Source: Aestuariibaculum suncheonense (GTDB lineage: Bacteria; Bacteroidota; Bacteroidia; Flavobacteriales; Flavobacteriaceae). From it: a stretch of DNA of 64,000 nt. The notes under the pieces are model-generated. The model did not search any database and was not told the origin of the DNA. It was given only the letters and a program-made list of their open reading frames with translations. How positions within the stretch are numbered: the first letter of the stretch is position 1; the number at the start of each line of letters is the position of its first letter. A program made the translations under genes and the position numbers. Where the stretch lies: contig NZ_JACVXC010000002.1 in NCBI RefSeq assembly GCF_014596935.1, forward strand, positions 282,627 through 346,626, written 5' to 3'. Below are positions 1 to 8,039 of the stretch, one piece after another.

Positions 1-2
1 TT

Positions 3-1565
3 CCCGTTGATGGCACCTACCCAACAAACACCTCTCAATTCAATACCATTGAACCTTCTTCTTTTATCCCTGATTGGAATACAGAATTATGCACCCAATG
101 TGGAGCTTGCAGTATGGCTTGTCCGCAAGGCGCACTGCGCATTAAAGTTTTTGATGAGGGCTTTCTAAATAAAGCTCCCAAACAGTTTAAAGCTGTCAAA
201 ACAACAGATCCTGAGTGGAATATCGACCTTTTGAATTATACCATACAAATCAACCCAAACCAATGTAACGGTTGCAACAACTGTGTTGATGCCTGTAGTT
301 CAAAAGCTTTAACACTAACAGCCAAACAACAGAAAACAAATAAAACCCATTGGGATTATTTCAGAACGATTCCTGAATTCAATCGAACTAAAATTGACGC
401 AAAAAAGGTAAGCCAACAACAACTACAGGAGCCTTTATTTAAATACGCCATGGGTGTTAAAGGTTGTGGTGAAGCTCCTTATTTAAAACTATTATCTCAA
501 CTCTATGGAGATCGATTATTAATAGCTAATGCTACAGGAGCAAGCTCTATTTTTGGAGGCGCACTACCAACAACACCCTGGAGTACAAATGAAAACGGGC
601 AAGGGCCAGCATGGGCTAACTCTTTGTTTGAAGACAATGCCGAATTTGGTTTAGGTTATAAATTATCTATCGACCAACAGAAACAGCAAGCCCGACAACT
701 TTTAAAACAACTGTCTCCTGAATTGCCTTTAAAATTGGTTTACGACATTTTAAACGCTAAACAAGACAATGAAAAGGAGATACAAGAACAACAATCACGC
801 ATAGAAATGCTTAAATTACTTATAAAGCACTCTGAAACTCCCAAACATCAAGCACTTTATACATTAGCAGACACATTGGTAAAAAAAAGCATCTGGATTG
901 TTGGTGGTGATGGCTGGGCTTACGATATTGGTTATGGAGGTATCGATCATGTGCTGGCTTCTGGTAAGAATGTAAACATTTTGGTTTTGGATAACGAAGT
1001 GTATGACAATACTGGCGGACAAGCCTCAAAAGCAACACCGTTTGGAGCTGAAGCTAAATTCACTTTTAACGGCAATAAAAAACAGAAAAAAGACTTAGGT
1101 CGTATGGCTATGAACTACAACCATGTTTATGTTGCCTCCATTGCTATAGGTGCCAGTCAGGAACAGACACTGAGAGCCTTTAATGAAGCTGAAAGTTTCG
1201 ATGGACCATCCATAATCATAGCCTATTGCCATAGTGAATCGCACGGTATCGACATGAGCAGACCAAGTCAATATCATAAGGCAGCAGTGCAATCCGGGCA
1301 ATGGTTATTGTACAGACATGACCCCAGACGTATCAAATCCGGTCTAAACCCATTTCAATTGGACTCTAATGCTCCAAGCGTACATATAGAAGATTATTTA
1401 AAACAGGAACAACGGTTTTCTAAACTATTTCAAAACCATAGTAATACTCTAGAAAATCTAATTGAAGATTACCAAAATCATATCAACCAAAAATTTAAAA
1501 CATATTTAAACATGGCATACTCTAATAATTTGACAAACAACAAAGTAACTTATATTAACAACTAA
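3..1565 (+). CDS. nifJ: Pyruvate:ferredoxin (flavodoxin) oxidoreductase, C-terminal part (5' end outside window)
   Basis: Catalyses CoA-dependent oxidative decarboxylation of pyruvate to acetyl-CoA with ferredoxin or flavodoxin as acceptor; cytoplasmic. The reading frame is open from base 3 and begins PVDGTYPTNTSQF, as in the middle of single-chain PFOR/NifJ, so the first ATG at 114 is internal. Two [4Fe-4S] motifs follow (CTQCGACSMACP around base 95-130 and CNGCNNCVDAC around 270-300), as in the ferredoxin-like domain. The C-terminal TPP-binding domain shows GDGWAYDIGYGG and a metal-binding DNEVYDNTGGQ segment, then the PSIIIAYCHSESHGI block. Single-chain enzymes are about 1,170-1,200 aa, so roughly the last 520 residues are present. 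No close partner gene follows; the next gene is 166 bp away. Confidence 0.95.
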   Translation, partial: PVDGTYPTNTSQFNTIEPSSFIPDWNTELCTQCGACSMACPQGALRIKVFDEGFLNKAPKQFKAVKTTDPEWNIDLLNYTIQINPNQCNGCNNCVDACSSKALTLTAKQQKTNKTHWDYFRTIPEFNRTKIDAKKVSQQQLQEPLFKYAMGVKGCGEAPYLKLLSQLYGDRLLIANATGASSIFGGALPTTPWSTNENGQGPAWANSLFEDNAEFGLGYKLSIDQQKQQARQLLKQLSPELPLKLVYDILNAKQDNEKEIQEQQSRIEMLKLLIKHSETPKHQALYTLADTLVKKSIWIVGGDGWAYDIGYGGIDHVLASGKNVNILVLDNEVYDNTGGQASKATPFGAEAKFTFNGNKKQKKDLGRMAMNYNHVYVASIAIGASQEQTLRAFNEAESFDGPSIIIAYCHSESHGIDMSRPSQYHKAAVQSGQWLLYRHDPRRIKSGLNPFQLDSNAPSVHIEDYLKQEQRFSKLFQNHSNTLENLIEDYQNHINQKFKTYLNMAYSNNLTNNKVTYINN

Positions 1566-1731
1566 CCTGTTTTTTTCGTAATTTTAAGTAAACCAATCAA
1601 ATACGCCTCGATTATATAAACAGAAACAAACTTATATTCTCAGTTTATTTCTGTAACATTCCACACCTCTCCTACTTATTTTGCCTCTCACGACCTAGCT
1701 GCTTAACTGTTGTTTGTTTTAAACCCTAATA

Positions 1732-2760
1732 ATGAATAACCAACCGACAAACATATTAAACAAGGTAGGCAAGCTTTTTATAGTCTGCTTTAGCGCGATT
1801 ATTGTTTTAACGATCATTCTAGTACTTGTTATTTTCGATATCATCTCGCTGCATCCTACCAAACGATTACCTGATATATATTACATGAACTATGATGCAG
1901 CCGCATTAGATGATTCTGAAAACAATTCAATGATTAAATACGGCTATCAAATTTTTAACGAAACACCCAAGTATATTGGCCCTCATAATGGCAACCCAGA
2001 TATGGTCTTCCAAGGCAACCGACTGGCTTGTAAAAACTGTCATCTTAACTCGGGGACGAAGCCATACTCTGTCCCGCTAATTGGCATCATTCAACGGTTT
2101 CCTCAATTCAGAGGTAGGGAAAATAAAATAGGAACTATTCAAGACCGAATAAACGGATGTATGGAACGTAGTATGAATGGTCATATGCTTCCGGCTGATA
2201 GTAAAGAAATGAAAGCCATTGTTAAATATCTGGAATATTTAAGTCGGTATGCTCCAAAAGATGGCAATATTGAAGGACAAGGTTTTGCTAAACTAAAGCT
2301 TCCTGAACGCGCTGTTAATTTAAACAATGGCAAAACTGTTTTTGAAACTAATTGCGCTGTTTGCCACACGAGCAGCGGTTTGGGAGTTATGGGTGCTGAC
2401 GGTTACACTTATGAATATCCGCCACTTTGGGGAGACGATTCATTCAATCATGGTGCCGGTATGGCTCGCGTGATTACTGCTGCAGAATTTATTAAAGCTA
2501 ATATGCCTTTCGGAACCACATACGACAATCCAGTACTGACTGACGAAGAAGCTTACGATGTCGCCGGATATATCAATCAGCAGCAACGCCCTTTAAAAAC
2601 AAATCCAGAAAAGGATTTCCCAGATGTAAAGAAAAAACCCGTATCTACTCCTTACCCTCCTTATGCTGATAATTTTTCGACCGAACAACACCAGATAGGC
2701 CCTTTTCAACCTATCATGGCATATTACAAAAAAACGTATAACATTAACAAAACCAAATAA
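1732..2760 (+). CDS. TsdA-like dihaem cytochrome c (thiosulfate dehydrogenase/tetrathionate reductase family)
   Basis: Predicted membrane-anchored periplasmic dihaem cytochrome c. Residues about 16-38 form one hydrophobic helix (uncleaved anchor or signal). Two haem sites are visible: CKNCH at 100-104 and CAVCH at 208-212. Between them lies NGCMERSMNG with Cys143, placed like the unusual Cys axial ligand of haem 1 in characterised TsdA enzymes; FIKANMPFGT around 253-262 is placed like the Lys/Met ligand region of haem 2. TsdA proteins interconvert thiosulfate and tetrathionate. The next gene starts 2 bp after the stop, and two exported DsrE-like proteins follow, which fits periplasmic sulfur chemistry. 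Family assignment is fairly secure; direction and substrate are inferred. Confidence 0.8.
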   Translation: MNNQPTNILNKVGKLFIVCFSAIIVLTIILVLVIFDIISLHPTKRLPDIYYMNYDAAALDDSENNSMIKYGYQIFNETPKYIGPHNGNPDMVFQGNRLACKNCHLNSGTKPYSVPLIGIIQRFPQFRGRENKIGTIQDRINGCMERSMNGHMLPADSKEMKAIVKYLEYLSRYAPKDGNIEGQGFAKLKLPERAVNLNNGKTVFETNCAVCHTSSGLGVMGADGYTYEYPPLWGDDSFNHGAGMARVITAAEFIKANMPFGTTYDNPVLTDEEAYDVAGYINQQQRPLKTNPEKDFPDVKKKPVSTPYPPYADNFSTEQHQIGPFQPIMAYYKKTYNINKTK

Positions 2761-2762
2761 TT

Positions 2763-3440
2763 ATGAAAACAACAACAAACAACTCTAGACGACAATTTAT
2801 AGGCGCTCTAGCTTTAGGAGCAACAGCCAGTACCATCTCGGTATTAACCAATCCTCTTTATGCCGATGTACCGATCCCAGATACTGAAAAATTATACAGT
2901 GCCGAAGACTGGTTCAAAAAAATTAAAGGAAAACACCGTATTGTTTACGATGGCTCTATGCCACATCATGGATTTCCTATTATCTGGAACTGGGCTTTCT
3001 ACTTTACAAACAACGGCACTGGTACACCTGATGAAGATATGACCGCCATGACTGTACTTCGGCATAAAGCCATTGCATTCGCTTTTAACGATGCTTTATG
3101 GAAAAAATACAATTTAGGAAAAATGTTTAATGTGAATACTGCCGACGGTACTCCATACACTCGAAACCCTTACTATATCCCTCAGGAAGGCGATTTTCCT
3201 TTACCAATGATTGAAGGCTTAAAACGCATGCAGGAACGTGGAGCTCTGTTTTGTGTATGTGATTTAGCTATGAAAGTATTTAGTAATGCTGCGGCTATAG
3301 AAATGGGCTTAGACTCTAAAGCGGTATACCAAGAATGGATTGCTGCCATACTCCCAGACATTCAACTTGTTCCTTCAGGAGTCTGGGCATTAGGTCGTGC
3401 ACAAGAACATGGCTGCGGTTACATTTTTGCAGGAGAATAA
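2763..3440 (+). CDS. Tat-exported DsrE-like protein
   Basis: 225 aa with a twin-arginine signal: SRRQFIGALALGA at residues 8-20, cleavage probably after LYA at 34, so the protein should be exported folded, perhaps with a cofactor. The C-terminal part has the layout of DsrE-family proteins: a hydrophobic strand ending in a cysteine region (ALFCVCDLAMK, Cys164 and Cys166) followed by QLVPSGVWALGRAQEHGCGYI, matching the VPSG...L..Q..GY signature seen in DsrE proteins. DsrE-fold proteins commonly carry or shuttle sulfur on a cysteine. It starts 2 bp after the TsdA-like cytochrome and is followed 19 bp later by a second DsrE-like gene, so one operon is likely. The fold is my reading by eye; the exact role is unknown. 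Confidence 0.6.
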   Translation: MKTTTNNSRRQFIGALALGATASTISVLTNPLYADVPIPDTEKLYSAEDWFKKIKGKHRIVYDGSMPHHGFPIIWNWAFYFTNNGTGTPDEDMTAMTVLRHKAIAFAFNDALWKKYNLGKMFNVNTADGTPYTRNPYYIPQEGDFPLPMIEGLKRMQERGALFCVCDLAMKVFSNAAAIEMGLDSKAVYQEWIAAILPDIQLVPSGVWALGRAQEHGCGYIFAGE

Positions 3441-3459
3441 AAATTAAATCTTAAACCAA

Positions 3460-3873
3460 ATGAAAACACCTATCACCTGTTTCTGGATTTGCCTTATTTC
3501 ACTAATTGCATTTTCTCAGGAAAAACCGGTAAAAATAGTATTCGATGTTACCAGCGACAACACCAAAGTGCATCAGGCTACCGTGAGGCATGTAAAAGCC
3601 ATGTCTCAGGCTTATCCTGATTCTCAATTTGAAGTTGTGATGTACGGTGGCGCAATAGATATGGTTTTAAAAGACAAATCGGTAGTAGCCGAAGATATTG
3701 CCAAACTAATACAAAAAGACAATATCGATTTTGTTATTTGTGGCGGCACGATGAAACGGCATAACACCAAAGACAGCGACCTGATAAAAGGCATAAAACA
3801 AGTACCGGATGGCATTATGGAAATTGTAAACCGACAAAAAGATGGCTGGGGTTATATTAAGGAAAGTCAGTAA
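3460..3873 (+). CDS. Sec-exported DsrE family protein
   Basis: 137 aa. An N-terminal hydrophobic signal (residues 5-19, ending AFSQ) precedes a compact DsrE domain: KIVFDVTSDN, QFEVVMYGGAIDMVL, then IDFVICGGTMKRHN with Cys94 at the position of the usual active cysteine, and QVPDGIMEIVNRQKDGWGYIK at the C-terminus. DsrE-family proteins bind or transfer persulfide sulfur; this one is predicted periplasmic. It is the last gene of the three-gene cytochrome/DsrE cluster and is followed by a rho-independent terminator 30 bp downstream. Its partner is the preceding Tat-exported DsrE-like protein. Confidence 0.75.
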   Translation: MKTPITCFWICLISLIAFSQEKPVKIVFDVTSDNTKVHQATVRHVKAMSQAYPDSQFEVVMYGGAIDMVLKDKSVVAEDIAKLIQKDNIDFVICGGTMKRHNTKDSDLIKGIKQVPDGIMEIVNRQKDGWGYIKESQ

Positions 3874-3903
3874 AAAACTCAATTTAAAAATTCTGAATTC
3901 AAA

Positions 3904-3934
3904 AAAACCGCTCTCAACAGGCGGTTTTTTTTAT
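3904..3934 (+). terminator. Rho-independent terminator after the TsdA/DsrE cluster
   Basis: Perfect 8-bp stem AAAACCGC / GCGGTTTT (3904-3911 with 3921-3928) with a 9-base loop, followed by a T run. Confidence 0.85.
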
Positions 3935-4028
3935 TTTTCACCAAATGCAACTCTCGTTACCCTTGTGAAACAAGGCTATTACATCATTTTATTCTTATTA
4001 AAATAGCTTCAATTCAAATCGTCTAAAA

Positions 4029-4137
4029 ATAGTTTCCTTCGATACTTCTTCGGGAATTGTTCGGGTTTTCTTCGTAAAATAAGGCTTTTACCGAAGCATT
4101 CCCGAAGGAATATCGAACATGACTCGAAGGAAAACTA
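4029..4137. repeat. Long imperfect inverted repeat in intergenic region
   Basis: In the 385-bp gap between the DsrE gene and the PH-domain gene, a left arm (about 4030-4058, containing TAGTTTCCTTCGATACTTC and then TTCGGGAAT) is mirrored by a right arm (about 4099-4136, containing ATTCCCGAAGGAATATCGA and then CGAAGGAAAACTA). The right arm carries a short extra insertion between its two blocks. It could form a long hairpin with a central loop that itself contains TTCGGG/CCGAAG segments. There is no ORF and no T run typical of a terminator. It resembles a dispersed palindromic element rather than a regulatory site, but copy number cannot be tested here. Confidence 0.6.
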
Positions 4138-4258
4138 AGTACATACTATTACAAATGATGTTATAAATCAGCTTAATTAAATTAATTTTCTTACATTTAA
4201 AATAACAAAAACCCAATAAACTAAATCATTACAAAACTTTAAATTAATTACATGTCAA

Positions 4259-4702
4259 ATGGATTTAAATATGGGTATTAAGAAAACGTACAAAGCTAGT
4301 CGAAGAGGACTTATACATTATGTTTTATTGGGGTTTATAATTTTACCAGTCCTTTTATTCATTCTGGAGGACAAATCCATTAATGAAAAACTACTGTTTT
4401 ACTTTCCGATTTTAATTCCCATGCTGTTATTACTCTGGCTCTATTTTGATACTTCGTACAAAATTGAAAACAATCAACTCATTTACCGTTCTGGTTATTT
4501 AAGAGGAAAAATAGAAATTTCCAACATCACCGAAATTCAAAAAGACAAAACCATGTGGCTTGGCATAAAACCAGCACTTTCGGCTAACGGAATCATTATT
4601 AAATACAACACATATGATGATATTTATATAGCACCATATGACAATGATGAAATGATTTCAGACTTATTAAAGGTCAACGCTAACATCAAAATTACTGTTT
4701 AA
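4259..4702 (+). CDS. Small membrane protein with bacterial PH domain (YyaB-like)
   Basis: 147 aa. Two hydrophobic helices (about residues 20-36 and 46-63) are followed by a soluble beta-rich domain: TSYKIENNQLIYRSGYLRGKI, EISNITEIQKDK, SANGIIIKYNTYDDIYIAPYD. This is the pattern of YyaB-like bacterial PH-domain proteins, which are membrane-associated and of unknown function. The start could also be the ATG at 4271, four codons inside. It stands alone, with 385 bp of intergenic DNA upstream. A near-consensus minus-7 element (TACATTTA) lies about 65 bp upstream. Confidence 0.7.
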   Translation: MDLNMGIKKTYKASRRGLIHYVLLGFIILPVLLFILEDKSINEKLLFYFPILIPMLLLLWLYFDTSYKIENNQLIYRSGYLRGKIEISNITEIQKDKTMWLGIKPALSANGIIIKYNTYDDIYIAPYDNDEMISDLLKVNANIKITV

Positions 4703-4796
4703 CATGCACCAGAGCAAAATAGATTTAAGGTTTACGTTCCAAATAAAAATGATTACTTTTAGTTTGATTTAGCACAGATATTGAACTAAAAAACAA

Positions 4797-5591
4797 ATGA
4801 ACAAAACTGTATTTGAAATCACTAAAATGGACTGCCCTTCGGAAGAAAACCTCATCCGAATGAAATTAGACGGTATCAAACACATTAAAAATCTGGATTT
4901 CGATATTTCTAACCGAACGCTAACCGTATTTCATGAATACAACAGCGACCAGATAGAAAAGTCTATAGTAGAACTCAATTTAGGTGGAAAAAAAATCTCA
5001 ACCGAACATACCGAACAAACCACATTTCATGAAGATATCCAACAGAAAAAATTACTCTGGATTGTTCTTGCTATAAACTTTGCATTCTTTCTTATAGAGA
5101 TGGCTACCGGAATATTTTCAAAATCCATGGGGCTTGTGGCTGATAGTTTAGACATGCTTGCCGATAGTTTTGTTTATGGCATAAGTTTGTTAGCTGTTGG
5201 CGGAACAATAATTAAGAAAAAACGCATTGCAAAACTGACCGGATATTTTCAGTTGACTCTTGCTGTTATTGGCTTCGTTGAAGTTTTAAGACGCTTTTTT
5301 GGAGTAGAAAAGCTTCCTGACTTTTCAACCATGATTATCGTCTCTGTTTTTGCTCTTATTGCCAATGGTATTTGTCTTTATATTTTACAAAAGTCAAAAA
5401 GTAAAGAAGAAGTACATATGAAAGCCAGCATGATTTTCACCTCCAACGACGTCATCATTAATCTGGGAGTCATCATTGCAGGACTTTTAGTAAACTGGCT
5501 GCATTCTAACAAACCCGATTTAATTATTGGAACCATAGTATTTTTACTGGTTATTCAAGGTGCTTTTAGAATTTTAAAATTGAGTAAATAA
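4797..5591 (+). CDS. Cation transporter: HMA-like domain fused to a CDF-type transporter
   Basis: 264 aa. The first 75 residues look like a heavy-metal-associated (HMA) beta-alpha fold (FEITKMDCPSEENLIRMKL), but only one cysteine of the usual CxxC is present (MDCPSE). Residues about 85-262 form a CDF-like membrane domain: LLWIVLAINFAFFLIEMATG, then GLVADSLDMLADSFVYGISLL with the Asp pair of the CDF zinc site, later SNDVIINLGVIIAG, where a second Asp/Asn pair sits. Likely exports a divalent cation from the cytoplasm; the metal cannot be assigned. It lacks the C-terminal cytoplasmic domain of full CDF proteins. Single gene, convergent with the downstream lysE-like gene (8-bp gap). Confidence 0.8.
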   Translation: MNKTVFEITKMDCPSEENLIRMKLDGIKHIKNLDFDISNRTLTVFHEYNSDQIEKSIVELNLGGKKISTEHTEQTTFHEDIQQKKLLWIVLAINFAFFLIEMATGIFSKSMGLVADSLDMLADSFVYGISLLAVGGTIIKKKRIAKLTGYFQLTLAVIGFVEVLRRFFGVEKLPDFSTMIIVSVFALIANGICLYILQKSKSKEEVHMKASMIFTSNDVIINLGVIIAGLLVNWLHSNKPDLIIGTIVFLLVIQGAFRILKLSK

Positions 5592-5599
5592 CTCAACTT

Positions 5600-6226
5600 T
5601 TACCCTAAAGCCATCTTCAAACCCATACAAACAAAAATCAGCCCGCTTAACCGGTTTAGCCATATACTACTTTGCGGATGGCTCTTTACTTTGTGAGACA
5701 AACTACTGGCAAACAAAGTAAGACTTAAGTACCAAATCACACCTATTAAAGCAAATGTTAAACCTAAGACGATAAATGGAATTGGGTTTTCAATCTCACT
5801 ACGATTAATAAACTGTGGAAAAAAGGCTAGAAAGAATAATGCAACTTTAGGATTTAATGAATTAGTAAAGAATCCAGACCAAAAGTCACTTCTAGCAATT
5901 TTAGATGGCTGTTCTGATTGATTGTCAGATAAAAATGAGGTCTTGCTTTTTAGTTTTAAAACGCCCATATAAATGACATACAAAGCTCCTACATACTTTA
6001 TTAACGCAAAGGCCAACTCAGACTTCGCAATGAGTACAGATAAGCCGATTGCCCCAAGAAACGTGTGCGTTAAAACCCCTGTATTTATACCTAAAACAGC
6101 ATACATACCGGATTTCCTTCCTTCGCCAATCGATTTGTTTAAAACAAATACTGTATCCATTCCTGGAGCCATTACAAACAATAGTGCCGTTAGGGCAAAC
6201 GTCATAAAATTTTCTATACCAAACAT
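5600..6226 (-). CDS. LysE/RhtB family amino-acid exporter
   Basis: 208 aa and about six hydrophobic segments, the size and pattern of LysE/RhtB exporters: N-terminal FMTFALTALLFVMAPGMDTVFVLNKSIGEGRKSGMYAVLGINTG split over the first two helices, with the family's PGPD-like turn seen here as PGMD. The second half has FWSGFFTNSLNPKVALFFLAFFPQF, the NPK signature of the family. Exports amino acids or related metabolites across the inner membrane. It is divergent from a LysR regulator gene (6335), a common arrangement in which the regulator controls the exporter in response to the exported compound. Confidence 0.9.
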   Translation of the reverse strand: MFGIENFMTFALTALLFVMAPGMDTVFVLNKSIGEGRKSGMYAVLGINTGVLTHTFLGAIGLSVLIAKSELAFALIKYVGALYVIYMGVLKLKSKTSFLSDNQSEQPSKIARSDFWSGFFTNSLNPKVALFFLAFFPQFINRSEIENPIPFIVLGLTFALIGVIWYLSLTLFASSLSHKVKSHPQSSIWLNRLSGLIFVCMGLKMALG

Positions 6227-6298
6227 ATTTCTCTGTATTAGGAAATCATGATTAAAACTTCGGCAAAGAAATTACTTTCAAGACACTCAAAAAATACA

Positions 6299-6306
6299 TA
6301 TTTTTG
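6299..6306 (+). promoter_or_regulatory. Minus-7 element of the lysR-type gene
   Basis: TATTTTTG matches the Bacteroidota TAnnTTTG element. It lies 28 bp before the ATG of the LysR gene and just upstream of the LysR-type box at 6313-6331, so the regulator would probably bind at or just past its own transcription start. No clear minus-33 TTTG at the expected distance. Confidence 0.5.
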
Positions 6307-6312
6307 ACCAAC

Positions 6313-6331
6313 TAATGCTAAAAACGCATTA
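6313..6331. promoter_or_regulatory. Candidate LysR-type operator (TAATGC-N7-GCATTA)
   Basis: Perfect 6-bp inverted repeat TAATGC / GCATTA with a 7-bp spacer. It contains the T-N11-A core typical of LysR-family sites. It lies 3 bp before the LysR start codon in the divergent lysE-lysR region, suggesting autorepression. Confidence 0.55.
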
Positions 6332-6334
6332 ATC

Positions 6335-7201
6335 ATGACCATTCAGCAAATCAATTATTTTTTAACCTTAGCGAAAGAGCTACATTTTTGGCGAGCCGCT
6401 GAAAAGGTGTTTATTTCACAATCGTCATTGAGCAGACAGATTAAGTCGCTTGAAGACGAGTTAGGAATTCAACTTTTTCAAAGAGACAAGAGGAATGTGA
6501 AACTTACCGATGCCGGTAAATTTCTTCAGGAACACTGGACAATTTTAATTAATGAATTCAACCAGGTAAAAACACAGGCTAAAAAAATAGACGAGGGCAA
6601 CTCCGGACGGGTTTCAATCACTTATGTTGGTTCCATTGCTTTTAGCTTTCTGCCTAATTTCCTAAAACACATTAATGACAAACTCCCTGATTTAAAACTG
6701 GAGTTAACAGAGCCTACCGATGAAAATCACGAAAAATTGTTGCTGGACTACAGTACAGATATTGCATTAAGTCGAGACGAAATAAAAAACATCCATATCG
6801 ATTCTGTTAAACTTTCATCAGAATCGGTTTGCCTGGTTGTACCAAACAACCACTGGCTGAATATCAGCAATTTCGGCAATTTAAACGACTTAAAAGATGA
6901 AAAGTTTATTATTGCAGGTTTACATCATTCTACATTTTTTGCATCGCTTTTAAGAAATCTGTTTAATAAATACAACTTCGAACCTAAAACGATTATTGAA
7001 TCAGACTTTGGAGGCATGATTTTAAATCTGGTTTCACAGGGACTTGGTATTTCTATTCTTCCACATTCTTTTAAATATGCTAAACCTGAAAATGTGAGAT
7101 TTATTGAATTGAATGAAAGCATAGATTTATATATAAGCTGGCGTAAAAATGACCTAAACAAAACCATTAAAAGAATTGTAGACATGGCTAAAGAGGTTTA
7201 A
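6335..7201 (+). CDS. LysR family transcriptional regulator
   Basis: 288 aa. N-terminal winged HTH (residues 1-60) with the family signature: QINYFLTLAKELHFWRAAEKVFISQSSLSRQIKSLEDELG split over two helices, followed by LFQRDKRNVKLTDAG. The remainder (about 90-285) is a periplasmic-binding-protein-like effector domain (GRVSITYVGSIAFSFLPNFL; SDFGGMILNLVSQGLGISILP). It is divergent from the LysE exporter with a 108-bp intergenic region holding a LysR-type palindrome, so it probably controls the exporter and itself. The effector is unknown. Confidence 0.93.
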   Translation: MTIQQINYFLTLAKELHFWRAAEKVFISQSSLSRQIKSLEDELGIQLFQRDKRNVKLTDAGKFLQEHWTILINEFNQVKTQAKKIDEGNSGRVSITYVGSIAFSFLPNFLKHINDKLPDLKLELTEPTDENHEKLLLDYSTDIALSRDEIKNIHIDSVKLSSESVCLVVPNNHWLNISNFGNLNDLKDEKFIIAGLHHSTFFASLLRNLFNKYNFEPKTIIESDFGGMILNLVSQGLGISILPHSFKYAKPENVRFIELNESIDLYISWRKNDLNKTIKRIVDMAKEV

Positions 7202-7286
7202 AAATGAAACACTTACATATAAAGTAAATATCTAAATAATCTCAAAGCCATTTTATTTTACGTAACTTACTAAAAATAAGCCAGTC

Positions 7287-8027
7287 ATGTCACGTAAAAC
7301 AAAAACTCCTAACAACGAGGACAACGATAATTCCAGAAGAGGCGTCATAAAAACATTAGGTCTTGGACTTAGTCTAGCAACACTTCCTGCTTTTATTTCT
7401 GCTGAATCTGTTAACATTTCAACAGAGGCTTTAGATCCCGGAGAATCGATTATTCCATTAGAAGAACGCGATTTAATTGAAATGCACAAGTTTATTGAAG
7501 ACTGCATTACTGCCAATAAAGATTCTAATCCTCAGGAAGCAGTAAAAGAAGTTTTGGCTAGGGCCGTTTCAAACCCTTCTGAAATGCTGAAAGCCATTGG
7601 ACCTCCAACTGAAGCAGGTCTTAAAGTCTTTCTTCGCTCTAAAGATATAACCATTTTTGCCGCTTCCTGGACACCACAAATGAACCTTATGCCTCATAAC
7701 CACCTGATGTGGGCTAACATTGGTATTTATACTGGTCGAGAAGATAATATTTTATGGAAACGCACCGAAAACGGATTAGAAGCCAGTAAGGCTAAATGTC
7801 TGTTTGAAGGCGATGTAGCTATGCTTAATGCTAATGCTATTCATTCAGTAACCAATCCGTTAAAGCGATTTACTGGAGGACTGCATATTTATGGTGGTGA
7901 TTTTTTTGCTACTGAACGTAGTCAATGGGATCCGGAAACGCTTATCGAAGAACCCTCAAATGGAGATGTAATTAAAAATATTTTCAAAGAAGCCAACGAA
8001 CAATTGCTTAAAATGAAAAAAGACTAA
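7287..8027 (+). CDS. Tat-exported cupin-like (cysteine dioxygenase-like) protein
   Basis: 246 aa. Twin-arginine signal NSRRGVIKTLGLGLSLATL at about 16-34, with cleavage after ISA near 41. The mature domain has a double-stranded beta-helix pattern: FAASWTPQMNLMPHNHLMWANIGIYTGREDN (written here in parts: MPHNHLMWA gives two histidines, then GIYTGREDN with an acidic residue) and later NANAIHSVTNPL, a third histidine. This is the H-x-H...E...H arrangement of metal-binding cupins, closest to the predicted metal-dependent enzymes related to cysteine dioxygenase. Export by Tat fits a metal cofactor loaded in the cytoplasm. Substrate unknown. Single gene, convergent with the large kinase-cyclase gene (12 bp). 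Confidence 0.65.
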   Translation: MSRKTKTPNNEDNDNSRRGVIKTLGLGLSLATLPAFISAESVNISTEALDPGESIIPLEERDLIEMHKFIEDCITANKDSNPQEAVKEVLARAVSNPSEMLKAIGPPTEAGLKVFLRSKDITIFAASWTPQMNLMPHNHLMWANIGIYTGREDNILWKRTENGLEASKAKCLFEGDVAMLNANAIHSVTNPLKRFTGGLHIYGGDFFATERSQWDPETLIEEPSNGDVIKNIFKEANEQLLKMKKD

Positions 8028-8039
8028 AGCTCTTTAATC

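Noticed and set aside
4704-4772. 22-codon ORF between the PH-domain and cation transporter genes
   Set aside because: Too short, no start context, likely chance.
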